Below are positions 1 to 5,535 of a stretch of 8,234 bases of DNA, piece by piece. Numbering within the stretch: the stretch's first letter is position 1; every line of letters begins with the position of its first letter. A program made the translations under genes and the position numbers. Under the pieces are notes generated by a model. The model did no database searches and was not told the origin of the DNA. It was given only the letters and a program-made list of their open reading frames with translations. This DNA is from Halobacteriales archaeon QH_10_67_13 (GTDB lineage: Archaea > Halobacteriota > Halobacteria > Halobacteriales > Haloarculaceae). The stretch is from the NCBI GenBank assembly GCA_003021335.1, contig PXQL01000075.1:1-8234 (forward strand), in the 5' to 3' direction.

Positions 1-44
1 ATCTCCCGGATCTGGCGCTGTTCCCGGGTCGGAGTGAAGTCCAT
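1..44 (-). CDS. Acyl-CoA dehydrogenase, N-terminal fragment (runs off window start)
   Basis: Reading the minus strand from the ATG at 44 gives 14 complete codons, MDFTPTREQRQIRE, before the window ends. The pattern M-D-F-x-x-T-x-E-Q-R-x-I-R-E is the usual opening of acyl-CoA dehydrogenases, the FAD enzymes that make 2-enoyl-CoA from acyl-CoA, where it forms the start of the first helix of the N-terminal domain. No active-site residue is in view, so substrate class cannot be judged. The gene diverges from the aldolase at 166. A weak TATA-like stretch lies about 25 bases upstream (65-72 on this strand), which would allow a leaderless transcript. The family call rests on a short similarity only, so it is tentative. 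A carboxylase and a CoA-ester lyase nearby make an acyl-CoA role plausible. Confidence 0.5.
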   Translation of the reverse strand, partial: MDFTPTREQRQIRE

Positions 45-165
45 ATCCCCGCTAGTGGGGCCTCGTCTATGAGTGTTCCCGTGCCCGTCAATCGAGATAT
101 TAGGTACCACGGAACACGGAGTAGGGACAAAAGAACTTTTACTGATACCTCGCGCACTCAAAATC
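45..165. promoter_or_regulatory. Divergent intergenic region with inverted repeat and near-palindrome
   Basis: This 121-base region separates the minus-strand acyl-CoA dehydrogenase start (44) from the aldolase start (166). Three structures are visible. A near-palindrome at 47-60 (CCCCGCTAGTGGGG) sits directly upstream of the minus-strand ATG, between its weak TATA-like element and the start. An imperfect inverted repeat has arms at 73-83 (GTGTTCCCGTG) and 108-117 (CACGGAACAC), complementary except for one extra C and separated by 24 bases. It lies between the two putative promoters. The aldolase TATA element is at 137-142. Regulator binding is inferred from position only. Confidence 0.5.
137..142 (+). 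promoter_or_regulatory. TATA-like element of the aldolase-FBPase operon
   Basis: The T-rich hexamer TTTTAC is preceded by a purine-rich stretch (AAAAGAA, 129-135) that could serve as the TFB recognition element. It is centred about 26 bases before the ATG at 166, the spacing expected for a leaderless haloarchaeal transcript. This position supports 166 rather than 73 as the true start. Confidence 0.6.
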
Positions 166-954
166 ATGCGTCCGTTCGACGACACGCCACTCGCCCGGGA
201 CGGCAAGGTGCTCATTCTCGCGTACGACCACGGCCTCGAACACGGCCCGGTGGACTTCGAGGACGTCCCCGAGAGCGCGAACCCCGAACACGTCTTCGAC
301 GTCGCGACCCACCCGGCGGTGACCGGTCTCGCGGTCCAGAAAGGCGTCGCTGAGGCGTACTATCCGGAGTACGACGACGTGACGCTGCTCGCGAAGCTCA
401 ACGGCACCTCGAACCTCTGGACCGGCGAGCCCGATTCGGCTGTCAACTGGTCGGTCGGGTACGCCGCCGACGTTGGTGCCGACGCGGTCGGGTTTACCCT
501 GTACGGGGGCTCGAACCACGAGGTCGAGATGGCCGAAGAGTTCCGCGAGGCTCAAGAGGGTGCCCGGGAGCACGACCTGCCCGTGGTGATGTGGTCCTAT
601 CCGCGCGGGCAGGGCGTCAAAAACGACACCAAACCGGGCGTGATCGCCTACGCCGCCCGGCAGGCCCTGGAGCTGGGCGCAGACGTGGCGAAAGTCAAGT
701 ACCCCGGCAGCAGGGCGGGGATGGAGGAGGTCGTCGAGATGGCCGGGCCGACGAAGGTGATCATGTCCGGGGGCTCGAAGGCAGACGACCGGGCGTTCTT
801 AGAGCGCGTGCGGGCGGTGATGGACGCCGGCGGGGCCGGGCTCGCCGTCGGCCGGAACGTCTTCCAGCGGGACGATCCCGAGGCGATCCTCGACGCCTTG
901 GAGCAGGTGATCTTCGAAGACGCGAGCGTCGACGCCGCGCTGGCCGAGCGATGA
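166..954 (+). CDS. fba: Class I fructose-bisphosphate aldolase (DeoC/FbaB family)
   Basis: This 262-residue TIM-barrel enzyme condenses dihydroxyacetone phosphate with glyceraldehyde 3-phosphate to fructose 1,6-bisphosphate, or cleaves it, through a lysine Schiff base. Visible signatures are DHGLEHGP at residues 21-28, WSYPRG at 143-148 with the probable catalytic Tyr145, GADVAKVKYPG at 171-181 with Lys176 as the likely Schiff-base lysine, and the phosphate-binding SGG (201-203) and GRN (229-231). The length is typical of archaeal class I aldolases. The start at 166 is preferred because the in-frame ATG at 73 would add an unconserved leader running through the promoter. The gene overlaps the downstream fbp by ATGA, which favours a gluconeogenic aldolase. 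The main alternative is the close paralogue 2-amino-3,7-dideoxy-D-threo-hept-6-ulosonate synthase of aromatic amino acid synthesis, which shares the same motifs. Confidence 0.88.
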   Translation: MRPFDDTPLARDGKVLILAYDHGLEHGPVDFEDVPESANPEHVFDVATHPAVTGLAVQKGVAEAYYPEYDDVTLLAKLNGTSNLWTGEPDSAVNWSVGYAADVGADAVGFTLYGGSNHEVEMAEEFREAQEGAREHDLPVVMWSYPRGQGVKNDTKPGVIAYAARQALELGADVAKVKYPGSRAGMEEVVEMAGPTKVIMSGGSKADDRAFLERVRAVMDAGGAGLAVGRNVFQRDDPEAILDALEQVIFEDASVDAALAER

Positions 955-1799
955 GCACAGGCCGGATCTTCGGGGCCGTCGCCGCGATCGCGGGAGAGAT
1001 CCGGGCCGGGTTCACCGATCGCCGGCAAGCCGAGGGGGCAAATCCCACCGGCGACGAACAGCTCGCCGCCGACGTGCGGGCCGACCGGCTGCTCGCCGAG
1101 GAGCTGCTCGCGATCGAGTCGGTCGCGGGCTACGCCAGCGAGGAACGCGAGGACGTGCTCGACGGGGGGGCCGGCGAGTACCACGTCGCCTGCGATCCGC
1201 TGGACGGCTCCTCGAACCTGGCATCGAACAATCCCGCTGGGACGATCGTCGGGGTCTACGACCGCCGGCCGCCCGCCCCCGGCGAGTCGCTGGTTGCCGC
1301 GGGGTACGTCCTGTACGGACCCGTGACGACGATGGTCGTCGCCGAGGAGGGAGAGGAAGTCACCGAGTACCTGATCGAGGACGGCGAGCGGACGGTCCTC
1401 AAGGAAGATGTCCGCCTCCCCGCGGAGCCGACCGTCTACGGGATTGGGGGACGGGCGCCGGACTGGCCCGACTCGGTTGCGGCCTACGTCGAACGGTTAG
1501 AGGAGAAGCGCCTGAAGCTGCGTTACGGCGGCGCGATGGTCGCGGACGTCAACCAGGTGTTGGCCCACGGCGGCGTGTTCGGCTACCCGATGCTCGAAGG
1601 CCGTCCCGAGGGAAAGCTGCGGGCGGTCTTCGAGGCGCTGCCGATGGCCTACATCCTCGAGGCCGCCGGCGGAGCCTCCTCGAGCGGGACGGAGTCGCTG
1701 CTCGCGGCCGCGCCCGAGCGGCTCCACGAGCGGACGCCGGTCTTTCTCGGGAACGCGGACCTGATCGAGGCGCTCGAGGCGACCGTCGAGGGGCGCTGA
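951..1799 (+). CDS. fbp: Class 1 fructose-1,6-bisphosphatase
   Basis: This 282-residue enzyme hydrolyses fructose 1,6-bisphosphate to fructose 6-phosphate, the committed step of gluconeogenesis, using divalent metals. The family hallmark DPLDGSSN is at residues 82-89 (metal ligands Asp82 and Asp85). The metal-binding Glu pair is in ASEE (62-65). RYGGAMVADV at 191-200 and Tyr212 match the substrate-contacting region. GKLRAVFEA at 221-229 carries Lys222, Arg224 and the metal ligand Glu228, by analogy with pig Lys274, Arg276 and Glu280. The protein is shorter than the roughly 330-residue bacterial and eukaryotic enzymes, and the AMP-binding N-terminal segment of the mammalian enzyme is not evident. 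The ATG at 951 overlaps the aldolase stop (ATGA), with no clear Shine-Dalgarno and no promoter of its own, so translation is probably coupled. Longer upstream readings in this frame only mirror the aldolase. Confidence 0.93.
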   Translation: MSTGRIFGAVAAIAGEIRAGFTDRRQAEGANPTGDEQLAADVRADRLLAEELLAIESVAGYASEEREDVLDGGAGEYHVACDPLDGSSNLASNNPAGTIVGVYDRRPPAPGESLVAAGYVLYGPVTTMVVAEEGEEVTEYLIEDGERTVLKEDVRLPAEPTVYGIGGRAPDWPDSVAAYVERLEEKRLKLRYGGAMVADVNQVLAHGGVFGYPMLEGRPEGKLRAVFEALPMAYILEAAGGASSSGTESLLAAAPERLHERTPVFLGNADLIEALEATVEGR

Positions 1800-1800
1800 G

Positions 1801-1817
1801 CCGGCGACGAACGCCGG
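1801..1817 (+). other. Stem-loop directly after fbp
   Basis: CCGGCG (1801-1806) and CGCCGG (1812-1817) form a perfect 6-bp GC stem with a 5-base loop (ACGAA), beginning one base after the fbp stop codon. It could mark or protect the 3' end of the fba-fbp message. There is no following T-tract, which archaeal intrinsic termination usually needs, so it is not called a terminator. In such GC-rich DNA it may be coincidence. Confidence 0.3.
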
Positions 1818-1850
1818 AGGATCGATCAGTGTAACGGCGAGAACTGAAAG

Positions 1851-1857
1851 GTTTAGT
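1851..1857 (+). promoter_or_regulatory. TATA-like element of the carboxyltransferase gene
   Basis: GTTTAGT lies about 27 bases before the ATG at 1881 and is preceded by purine-rich GAACTGAAAG (1841-1850), a good TFB-element candidate. The spacing indicates a leaderless transcript that is separate from the fba-fbp operon. Confidence 0.6.
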
Positions 1858-1880
1858 CGGTCGCCACACACGATCGGGGC

Positions 1881-3542
1881 ATGAAGCTCCGGATCGAGGA
1901 GGCGAGCCGGGACGAGGCCGCAGCGATCGCGCGGGCGGTCGCCCGCCACGCCGGCGCGACCGTCGACGACGCGAATGGCGCGGCCGGGGACCCCGAGATG
2001 GGCCCCACCGAGCGAGAACAGGAGCTGTGGGAGGCCATCGCGGACATCGAGGCCGGCGGGCCACAGAAGTACAAAGACCGGCTCGACGAGCAGGGCAAGC
2101 TGTTCGTCCGGGACCGGCTGGAGCTGTGGTTCGGCGAGGACGGGCTCACCTTCGAGGACGGCCGCTTTGCGAACTACGACAGCGAGGACCGCCTGCCAGC
2201 GGACGGACTGCTCACCGGTGCCGGGGAGTTCGAGGGCCGGTCGCTGCACGTGATGGCAAACGACTTTACTGTGAAGGCCGGGAGCATGGCCGAACGCGGC
2301 GTCGAGAAGTTCCTCCGAATGCAACAGCGGGCGATGCAGACCGGCCGGCCGGTACTCTATCTGATGGACTCCTCGGGCGGGCGGATCGACCAGCAGACCG
2401 GCTTTTTCGCCAACCGCGAGGGCATCGGGAAGTACTATTACAACCACTCGCTGCTCTCGGGGTATGTCCCGCAGATCTGCGTGCTGTACGGGCCCTCGAT
2501 CGCCGGGGCGGCCTACACGCCAGTATTTGCCGATTTCACCGTGATGGTCCGGGGAATGTCCGCGATGGCGATCGCGAGCCCCCGGATGGTCGAGATGGTC
2601 ACCGGCGAGGAGATCAGCCTCCAGGAGCTGGGCGGGCCGGACATGCACATGGAGGAATCCGGCAGCGCCGACCTGATCGCCGAGGACGAACACCACGCCC
2701 GCGAACTGGTTGCACAGCTGCTCTCCTATCTCCCCAACAGCGTCGACGAGGACCCCCCGACCCGGGACGGGACAGCGCCGGCCAAATCCCCGGAGGGAAT
2801 CGACAGCGTCGTTCCGGCCGATCCGAACCGCGGGTACGACATGACCGACCTGATCGAGCGGGTGGTCGACGCCGACTCGTTTTTCGAGCTGCGCGAGGGC
2901 TACGGGAAGGAGATTCTGACCGGCTTCGCCCGGATCGATGGCCGGCCGGTCGGGATCGTCGCCAACCAGCCCGCCCAGCGGGCCGGGGCGATCTTCCCCG
3001 ACGCCGCCGAGAAGGCCGCCGAGTTCATCTGGACCTGCGACGCGTTCGGGATTCCGCTCCTGTACTTCGCCGATACGCCCGGGTTCATGGCCGGCTCGCA
3101 GGTCGAACGCGAGGGCATCTTGGAGGAAGGGAAGAAGATGATCTACGCCACCTCCGCGGCGACGGTGCCCAAGCAGTGCGTGGTCGTCCGGAAGGCCTAC
3201 GGCGCCGGCATCTACGCAATGTCCGGGCCGGCATACGACCCCCAGTCGACGATCGCTTTGCCCTCCGGCGAGATCGCGATCATGGGTCCGGAGGCGGCGA
3301 TCAACGCCGTCTACGCCAACGAGCTCGCAGACATCGACGATCCCGAGGGGCGGGCCGCCCGCGAACGGGAGCTCCGGGAAGCCTACCGGGAGGACATCGA
3401 CGTGATGCAGATGGCAAACGAGGTCGTCATCGACGAGGTCGTCCCGCCGAGCGAGCTCCAGGCGGAGCTTGCCGCCCGGTTTGCGTTCTACGAGGACGTC
3501 GACAAGCGCCGCCCTGAGAAGAAACACGGCACAATCCTGTAG
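1881..3542 (+). CDS. Acyl-CoA carboxylase, carboxyltransferase (beta) subunit
   Basis: This 553-residue protein transfers the carboxyl group from biotin to an acyl-CoA. It has two crotonase-like domains, at about 60-310 and 315-545. Signatures are QGKLFVRDRLELW (71-83), matching the GKLTARERI start of the family; GPSIAGAAYTPVFADFTVMV (204-223), the N-domain oxyanion loop; DTPGFMAGSQVE (398-409); and RKAYGAGIYAMSGPAY (437-452), the C-domain oxyanion loop. The last motif, GAGxYxMxGxAY, is closer to methylcrotonyl-CoA carboxylase beta than to the AYGGAYDVM of typical propionyl-CoA carboxylase, where the Asp influences substrate choice. The first 40 residues precede the usual family start and contain DEAAAIARAVARHAG (11-25), reminiscent of the small PccX/epsilon-type subunits. 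No biotin carboxylase or biotin carrier lies in the window, so a partner must be encoded elsewhere. The substrate is unknown. A CitE-type lyase follows after 45 bases. Confidence 0.88.
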   Translation: MKLRIEEASRDEAAAIARAVARHAGATVDDANGAAGDPEMGPTEREQELWEAIADIEAGGPQKYKDRLDEQGKLFVRDRLELWFGEDGLTFEDGRFANYDSEDRLPADGLLTGAGEFEGRSLHVMANDFTVKAGSMAERGVEKFLRMQQRAMQTGRPVLYLMDSSGGRIDQQTGFFANREGIGKYYYNHSLLSGYVPQICVLYGPSIAGAAYTPVFADFTVMVRGMSAMAIASPRMVEMVTGEEISLQELGGPDMHMEESGSADLIAEDEHHARELVAQLLSYLPNSVDEDPPTRDGTAPAKSPEGIDSVVPADPNRGYDMTDLIERVVDADSFFELREGYGKEILTGFARIDGRPVGIVANQPAQRAGAIFPDAAEKAAEFIWTCDAFGIPLLYFADTPGFMAGSQVEREGILEEGKKMIYATSAATVPKQCVVVRKAYGAGIYAMSGPAYDPQSTIALPSGEIAIMGPEAAINAVYANELADIDDPEGRAARERELREAYREDIDVMQMANEVVIDEVVPPSELQAELAARFAFYEDVDKRRPEKKHGTIL

Positions 3543-3560
3543 CGGTCGAGTCGCCACGGC

Positions 3561-3566
3561 TTTACT
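3561..3566 (+). promoter_or_regulatory. TATA-like element of the CoA-ester lyase gene
   Basis: TTTACT lies about 25 bases before the ATG at 3588 in the 45-base gap after the carboxyltransferase stop. It suggests an independent leaderless transcript, although readthrough from the upstream gene is also possible. Confidence 0.5.
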
Positions 3567-3587
3567 CGGCCGGCGCGATCGTGGGGT

Positions 3588-4430
3588 ATGGTGCGACGGA
3601 GCGTGCTATTCTCGCCGGGCGACCAGCCGGACCTGCTTCGAAAGGCCCCCGAGACCGGCGCGGACGTGCTCGTGTTCGACTTAGAGGACGGCGTCGGACC
3701 CGACAAATCGCGGGCCCGCGCAGTCGTCGCCGAGGCACTCGCCGAGATCGACCCGGACGTGGAGCTATGCGTGCGGGTCAATCCCCCTGGTTCCGGGCTC
3801 GAAGCGGACGCTGCGGCACTGTCCGGGGCACCGACGCCGGACAGTGTGATGATCCCGAAAGTCGACGGGCCGGCCGAGATCGAGGCCGTCGTCGAGGTAT
3901 TCGAGGCCGACCTCCCGGTGCTCGCGCTGCTCGAGACGGCCGCGGGCGTGCTTCACGCGGAGGCGATCGCCCGCGCCGAGCCGGTCGAGGGACTCCTGCT
4001 GGGCGCCGAGGACCTGGCGGCAGACACCGGCGCGCGCCGGAGCGAGACTGGTGAGGGGATCGCCCACGCTCGCGGGCAAGTGGTGCTCGCCGCCGCCGCG
4101 GCCGAGATCAACGCGATCGACACGCTGTACACCGACTTCGAGGACAGGGAGGGGCTCGCGGCCGACACCGAGCGGGCGGCGACCTTCGGTTTCGACGGGA
4201 AGATGGCGATCCACCCCGCGCAGGTGCCGGTGATCAACGAGGCGTTCACCCCTGACCCGGAGGACATCGAGTGGGCCCGGCGGGTTCTCGAGGCGGCAGA
4301 CCGCGAGGCGGGCGTCTTCGCCGTCGACGGCGAGATGATCGACGCCCCGTTGCTCGCACAGGCCGAACGCACCCTCGACCGGGCGGCCGCGGCCGGGGGC
4401 GACGACGCCGAAGGGTCGCCCGAGGCCTGA
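3588..4430 (+). CDS. CitE-family CoA-ester lyase (HpcH/HpaI aldolase superfamily)
   Basis: This 280-residue TIM-barrel enzyme probably cleaves or forms a carbon-carbon bond in a beta-hydroxyacyl-CoA with Mg2+. Visible motifs are SVLFSPGDQPDLLRKA (5-20), the family opening; DLEDGV (31-36); RVNP (63-66) with the substrate-binding Arg63; ALLETAAG (113-120) with metal ligand Glu116; LGAEDLAADTG (138-148) with metal ligand Asp142; and GFDGKMAIHPAQV (201-213), which is diagnostic of the CitE group. The length fits the family. The last 14 residues are a low-complexity acidic tail. It is encoded just after an acyl-CoA carboxylase subunit, so a CoA pathway role fits: citramalyl-CoA, beta-methylmalyl-CoA, or a lyase acting in place of HMG-CoA lyase. 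The sequence does not decide among these. As CitE homologues also act alone in bacteria without citrate lyase, the citrate lyase complex is unlikely. Confidence 0.85.
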   Translation: MVRRSVLFSPGDQPDLLRKAPETGADVLVFDLEDGVGPDKSRARAVVAEALAEIDPDVELCVRVNPPGSGLEADAAALSGAPTPDSVMIPKVDGPAEIEAVVEVFEADLPVLALLETAAGVLHAEAIARAEPVEGLLLGAEDLAADTGARRSETGEGIAHARGQVVLAAAAAEINAIDTLYTDFEDREGLAADTERAATFGFDGKMAIHPAQVPVINEAFTPDPEDIEWARRVLEAADREAGVFAVDGEMIDAPLLAQAERTLDRAAAAGGDDAEGSPEA

Positions 4431-4445
4431 CCGCCGGGCCGATCG

Positions 4446-4452
4446 CTTTTGT
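4446..4452 (+). promoter_or_regulatory. TATA-like element of the SRPBCC gene
   Basis: CTTTTGT lies about 26 bases before the GTG at 4475 in the 44-base gap after the lyase gene. The spacing supports the GTG as a leaderless start instead of longer upstream readings in the same frame. Confidence 0.5.
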
Positions 4453-4474
4453 CGACCGGGACCCTGACCCGACC

Positions 4475-4981
4475 GTGCCACGCTACGAGCGCACGAGCCG
4501 GATCGAGGCACCCTTCGAGGCGGTCTGGGAGTTTCACGCCGGTCCCGAGGGACTACTCGCGCTCACGCCGGCGATCGCCAACCTCGAGATCGAGGCCGTC
4601 CACGCGGCCGACAGCCGGACCTTCGAAGAGGAGCTACCCGAGGTCCGCAAAGCCGGCGCGCGGCTGGTGGGCTCTGTCCGGCCGTTCGGGATCGGGCCGC
4701 GCCAGCGGTTCGTCTCGGAGATCGTTGCCCGGGAGCGAGAGAACAACCGGGGGTATTTCAGGGATGTGCTCCAGGAGGGGCCGCTCGCGCGGTGGGTCCA
4801 CACCCACCGGTTCGCGGCCGACGGAGAGAGGACAATCCTCACCGATAGCGTCCGCTACGAACTCCCGCAGGAGTGGACGAGTCCGCTCGTGAAACCTGGC
4901 CTGGCGATCGCCTTTGCCGACCGGCACCGCCGGACGAGGGCCCGCCTCGCGGGCGAGGCGGCCGACGCCGGGCGGAAGTGA
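4475..4981 (+). CDS. SRPBCC (START-like) fold protein, function unknown
   Basis: This 168-residue protein has the layout of small haloarchaeal SRPBCC/polyketide-cyclase-like proteins. It opens with a beta strand and helix, PRYERTSRIEAPFEAVWEF (2-20), where the I-x-A-P-x-x-x-V-W pattern is typical. Then come a segment of alternating strands, including SVRPFGIGPRQRF (67-79) and VHTHRF (108-113), and a long C-terminal helix (about 136-160) that usually caps the hydrophobic ligand cavity. The family binds lipids, quinone precursors or other hydrophobic ligands, but no ligand can be assigned here. The start is taken as GTG at 4475 because the similarity begins there, a TATA-like element lies 26 bases upstream, and the reading frame before it runs through the lyase gene. 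The C-terminus has a basic HRRTRARL patch (151-158). It ends 24 bases from the convergent NUDIX gene. Confidence 0.75.
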   Translation: MPRYERTSRIEAPFEAVWEFHAGPEGLLALTPAIANLEIEAVHAADSRTFEEELPEVRKAGARLVGSVRPFGIGPRQRFVSEIVARERENNRGYFRDVLQEGPLARWVHTHRFAADGERTILTDSVRYELPQEWTSPLVKPGLAIAFADRHRRTRARLAGEAADAGRK

Positions 4982-5005
4982 GCGCGTTCGACCGGCGAAG
5001 GACCG

Positions 5006-5434
5006 TCAGTACCGGTCCGAGTGCTCGTCGAGAAACTCGTGGGCGTCCCGAAGGATGTCGCGGGGGCCGTCCTGGGTGATCGTGTTGATCGCCTGGTCGT
5101 AATCGCGCCACTGGAGATCGCGGTGTTCCTTCGACAGCTCCGCGGAGGTCTCCCGGGAGTAGGCGATAAACAGGTGGACGGTCTTGTGGATCGTGTTCCC
5201 GCTGGCCTCGAACACGTAATCGTAGTCCTGGCGAAAGCCGTCGAGCAGCCGGAAATCTCCGATTCCGGCCTCCTCCTCGACCTCGCGGATCGCGGTCTGC
5301 TGGAGCTCCTCGTCGCCCTCGATGCCGCCCTTGGGAAACTCCCAGTCGCCCGGGCGGCTCTTCAACAGGAGGTACTCTCGGCGGCCACGCGTGTCACGGA
5401 ACAGGATCGCGCCTGCGCTCGTGGCCTCTTTCAT
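5006..5434 (-). CDS. NUDIX hydrolase, Ap4A hydrolase-like
   Basis: This 142-residue protein carries a perfect NUDIX box (GX5EX7REUXEEXGU) from Gly36 to Ile58. Glu42, Arg50, Glu51, Glu54 and Glu55 form the metal-binding and catalytic core. WEFPKGG (31-37) and the later KEHRDLQWRDYDQA (102-115) resemble asymmetrical diadenosine tetraphosphate hydrolases (NUDT2 type). The likely role is cleavage of dinucleoside polyphosphates or another nucleoside-diphosphate-linked compound in the cytoplasm; the substrate is inferred from family. The ATG at 5434 is preferred over an in-frame GTG at 5443 because the TATA-like element at 5457-5463 is about 26 bases upstream of 5434, and because the family usually starts shortly before the ATSAGAI strand. 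It diverges from the uS10-like gene and converges on the SRPBCC gene. Confidence 0.88.
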   Translation of the reverse strand: MKEATSAGAILFRDTRGRREYLLLKSRPGDWEFPKGGIEGDEELQQTAIREVEEEAGIGDFRLLDGFRQDYDYVFEASGNTIHKTVHLFIAYSRETSAELSKEHRDLQWRDYDQAINTITQDGPRDILRDAHEFLDEHSDRY

Positions 5435-5456
5435 CGGCGACACGTACTCGACCCGC

Positions 5457-5463
5457 CCTAAAG
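5457..5463 (-). promoter_or_regulatory. TATA-like element of the NUDIX gene
   Basis: On the minus strand this reads CTTTAGG, centred about 26 bases before the ATG at 5434 and only about 17 bases before the alternative GTG at 5443. It therefore decides the start in favour of the ATG. Confidence 0.55.
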
Positions 5464-5475
5464 AGAATGTCGGGA

Positions 5476-5489
5476 CCGGCGGGCGCCGG
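5476..5489. promoter_or_regulatory. Palindrome between two divergent promoters
   Basis: CCGGCG-GG-CGCCGG is an inverted repeat with 6-bp arms around two bases. It lies between the NUDIX TATA element (5457-5463) and the uS10-like TATA element (5505-5511), a position where one regulator could affect both genes. The regulatory role is inference. The same arms occur in the stem-loop at 1801-1817, and GC bias could produce both by chance. Confidence 0.3.
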
Positions 5490-5504
5490 CCGCCGAAGCG
5501 AACG

Positions 5505-5511
5505 GGTTTAG
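5505..5511 (+). promoter_or_regulatory. TATA-like element of the uS10-like gene
   Basis: GGTTTAG lies about 27 bases before the ATG at 5536, preceded by purine-rich CGAAGCGAAC (5494-5503). It supports 5536 over an in-frame ATG at 5512, which would begin at the promoter itself. Confidence 0.55.
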
Positions 5512-5535
5512 TTGCCGCCCGCTCTCTACTTGCGT

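Noticed and set aside
105..123. Possible TrmB-type site (TACT-N7/8-GAGTA) upstream of the aldolase
   Set aside because: A GAGTA half-site is present at 119-123, but the partner reads TACC with a 10-base gap instead of TACT with 7-8. The match is too weak, although TrmB is known to control gluconeogenic genes in Halobacterium.
73..165. Upstream extension of the aldolase to an ATG at 73
   Set aside because: It would add 31 residues without family similarity and would run through the inverted repeat and the TATA element at 137-142.
591..950. Upstream extension of fbp within the aldolase frame shift
   Set aside because: The extension is Arg/Gly-rich translation of the aldolase gene in another frame. 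FBPase similarity begins after the ATG at 951.
1497..3557. Long open reading frame (686 codons) on the minus strand opposite the carboxyltransferase
   Set aside because: It mirrors a clear carboxyltransferase gene. Long antisense frames are expected in GC-rich, G/C-third-position DNA. The translation shows no recognisable domain or plausible promoter.
3554..3584. Short inverted repeat CCACG...CGTGG flanking the lyase TATA element
   Set aside because: Arms of five bases are expected by chance in such GC-rich DNA.
4271..4474. Upstream extension of the SRPBCC gene into the lyase gene
   Set aside because: It is low-complexity Arg/Gly-rich sequence overlapping the lyase. The fold similarity begins at the GTG at 4475.
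4982..5005. Terminator between the convergent SRPBCC and NUDIX genes
   Set aside because: The 24-base gap has neither a T-tract nor a convincing stem on either strand.
5435..5443. Alternative GTG start of the NUDIX gene at 5443
   Set aside because: The TATA-like element is correctly spaced for the ATG at 5434 and too close for the GTG.
5021..5461. Plus-strand open reading frame opposite the NUDIX gene
   Set aside because: The minus strand carries a perfect NUDIX box, so the plus-strand frame is a mirror of real coding sequence.
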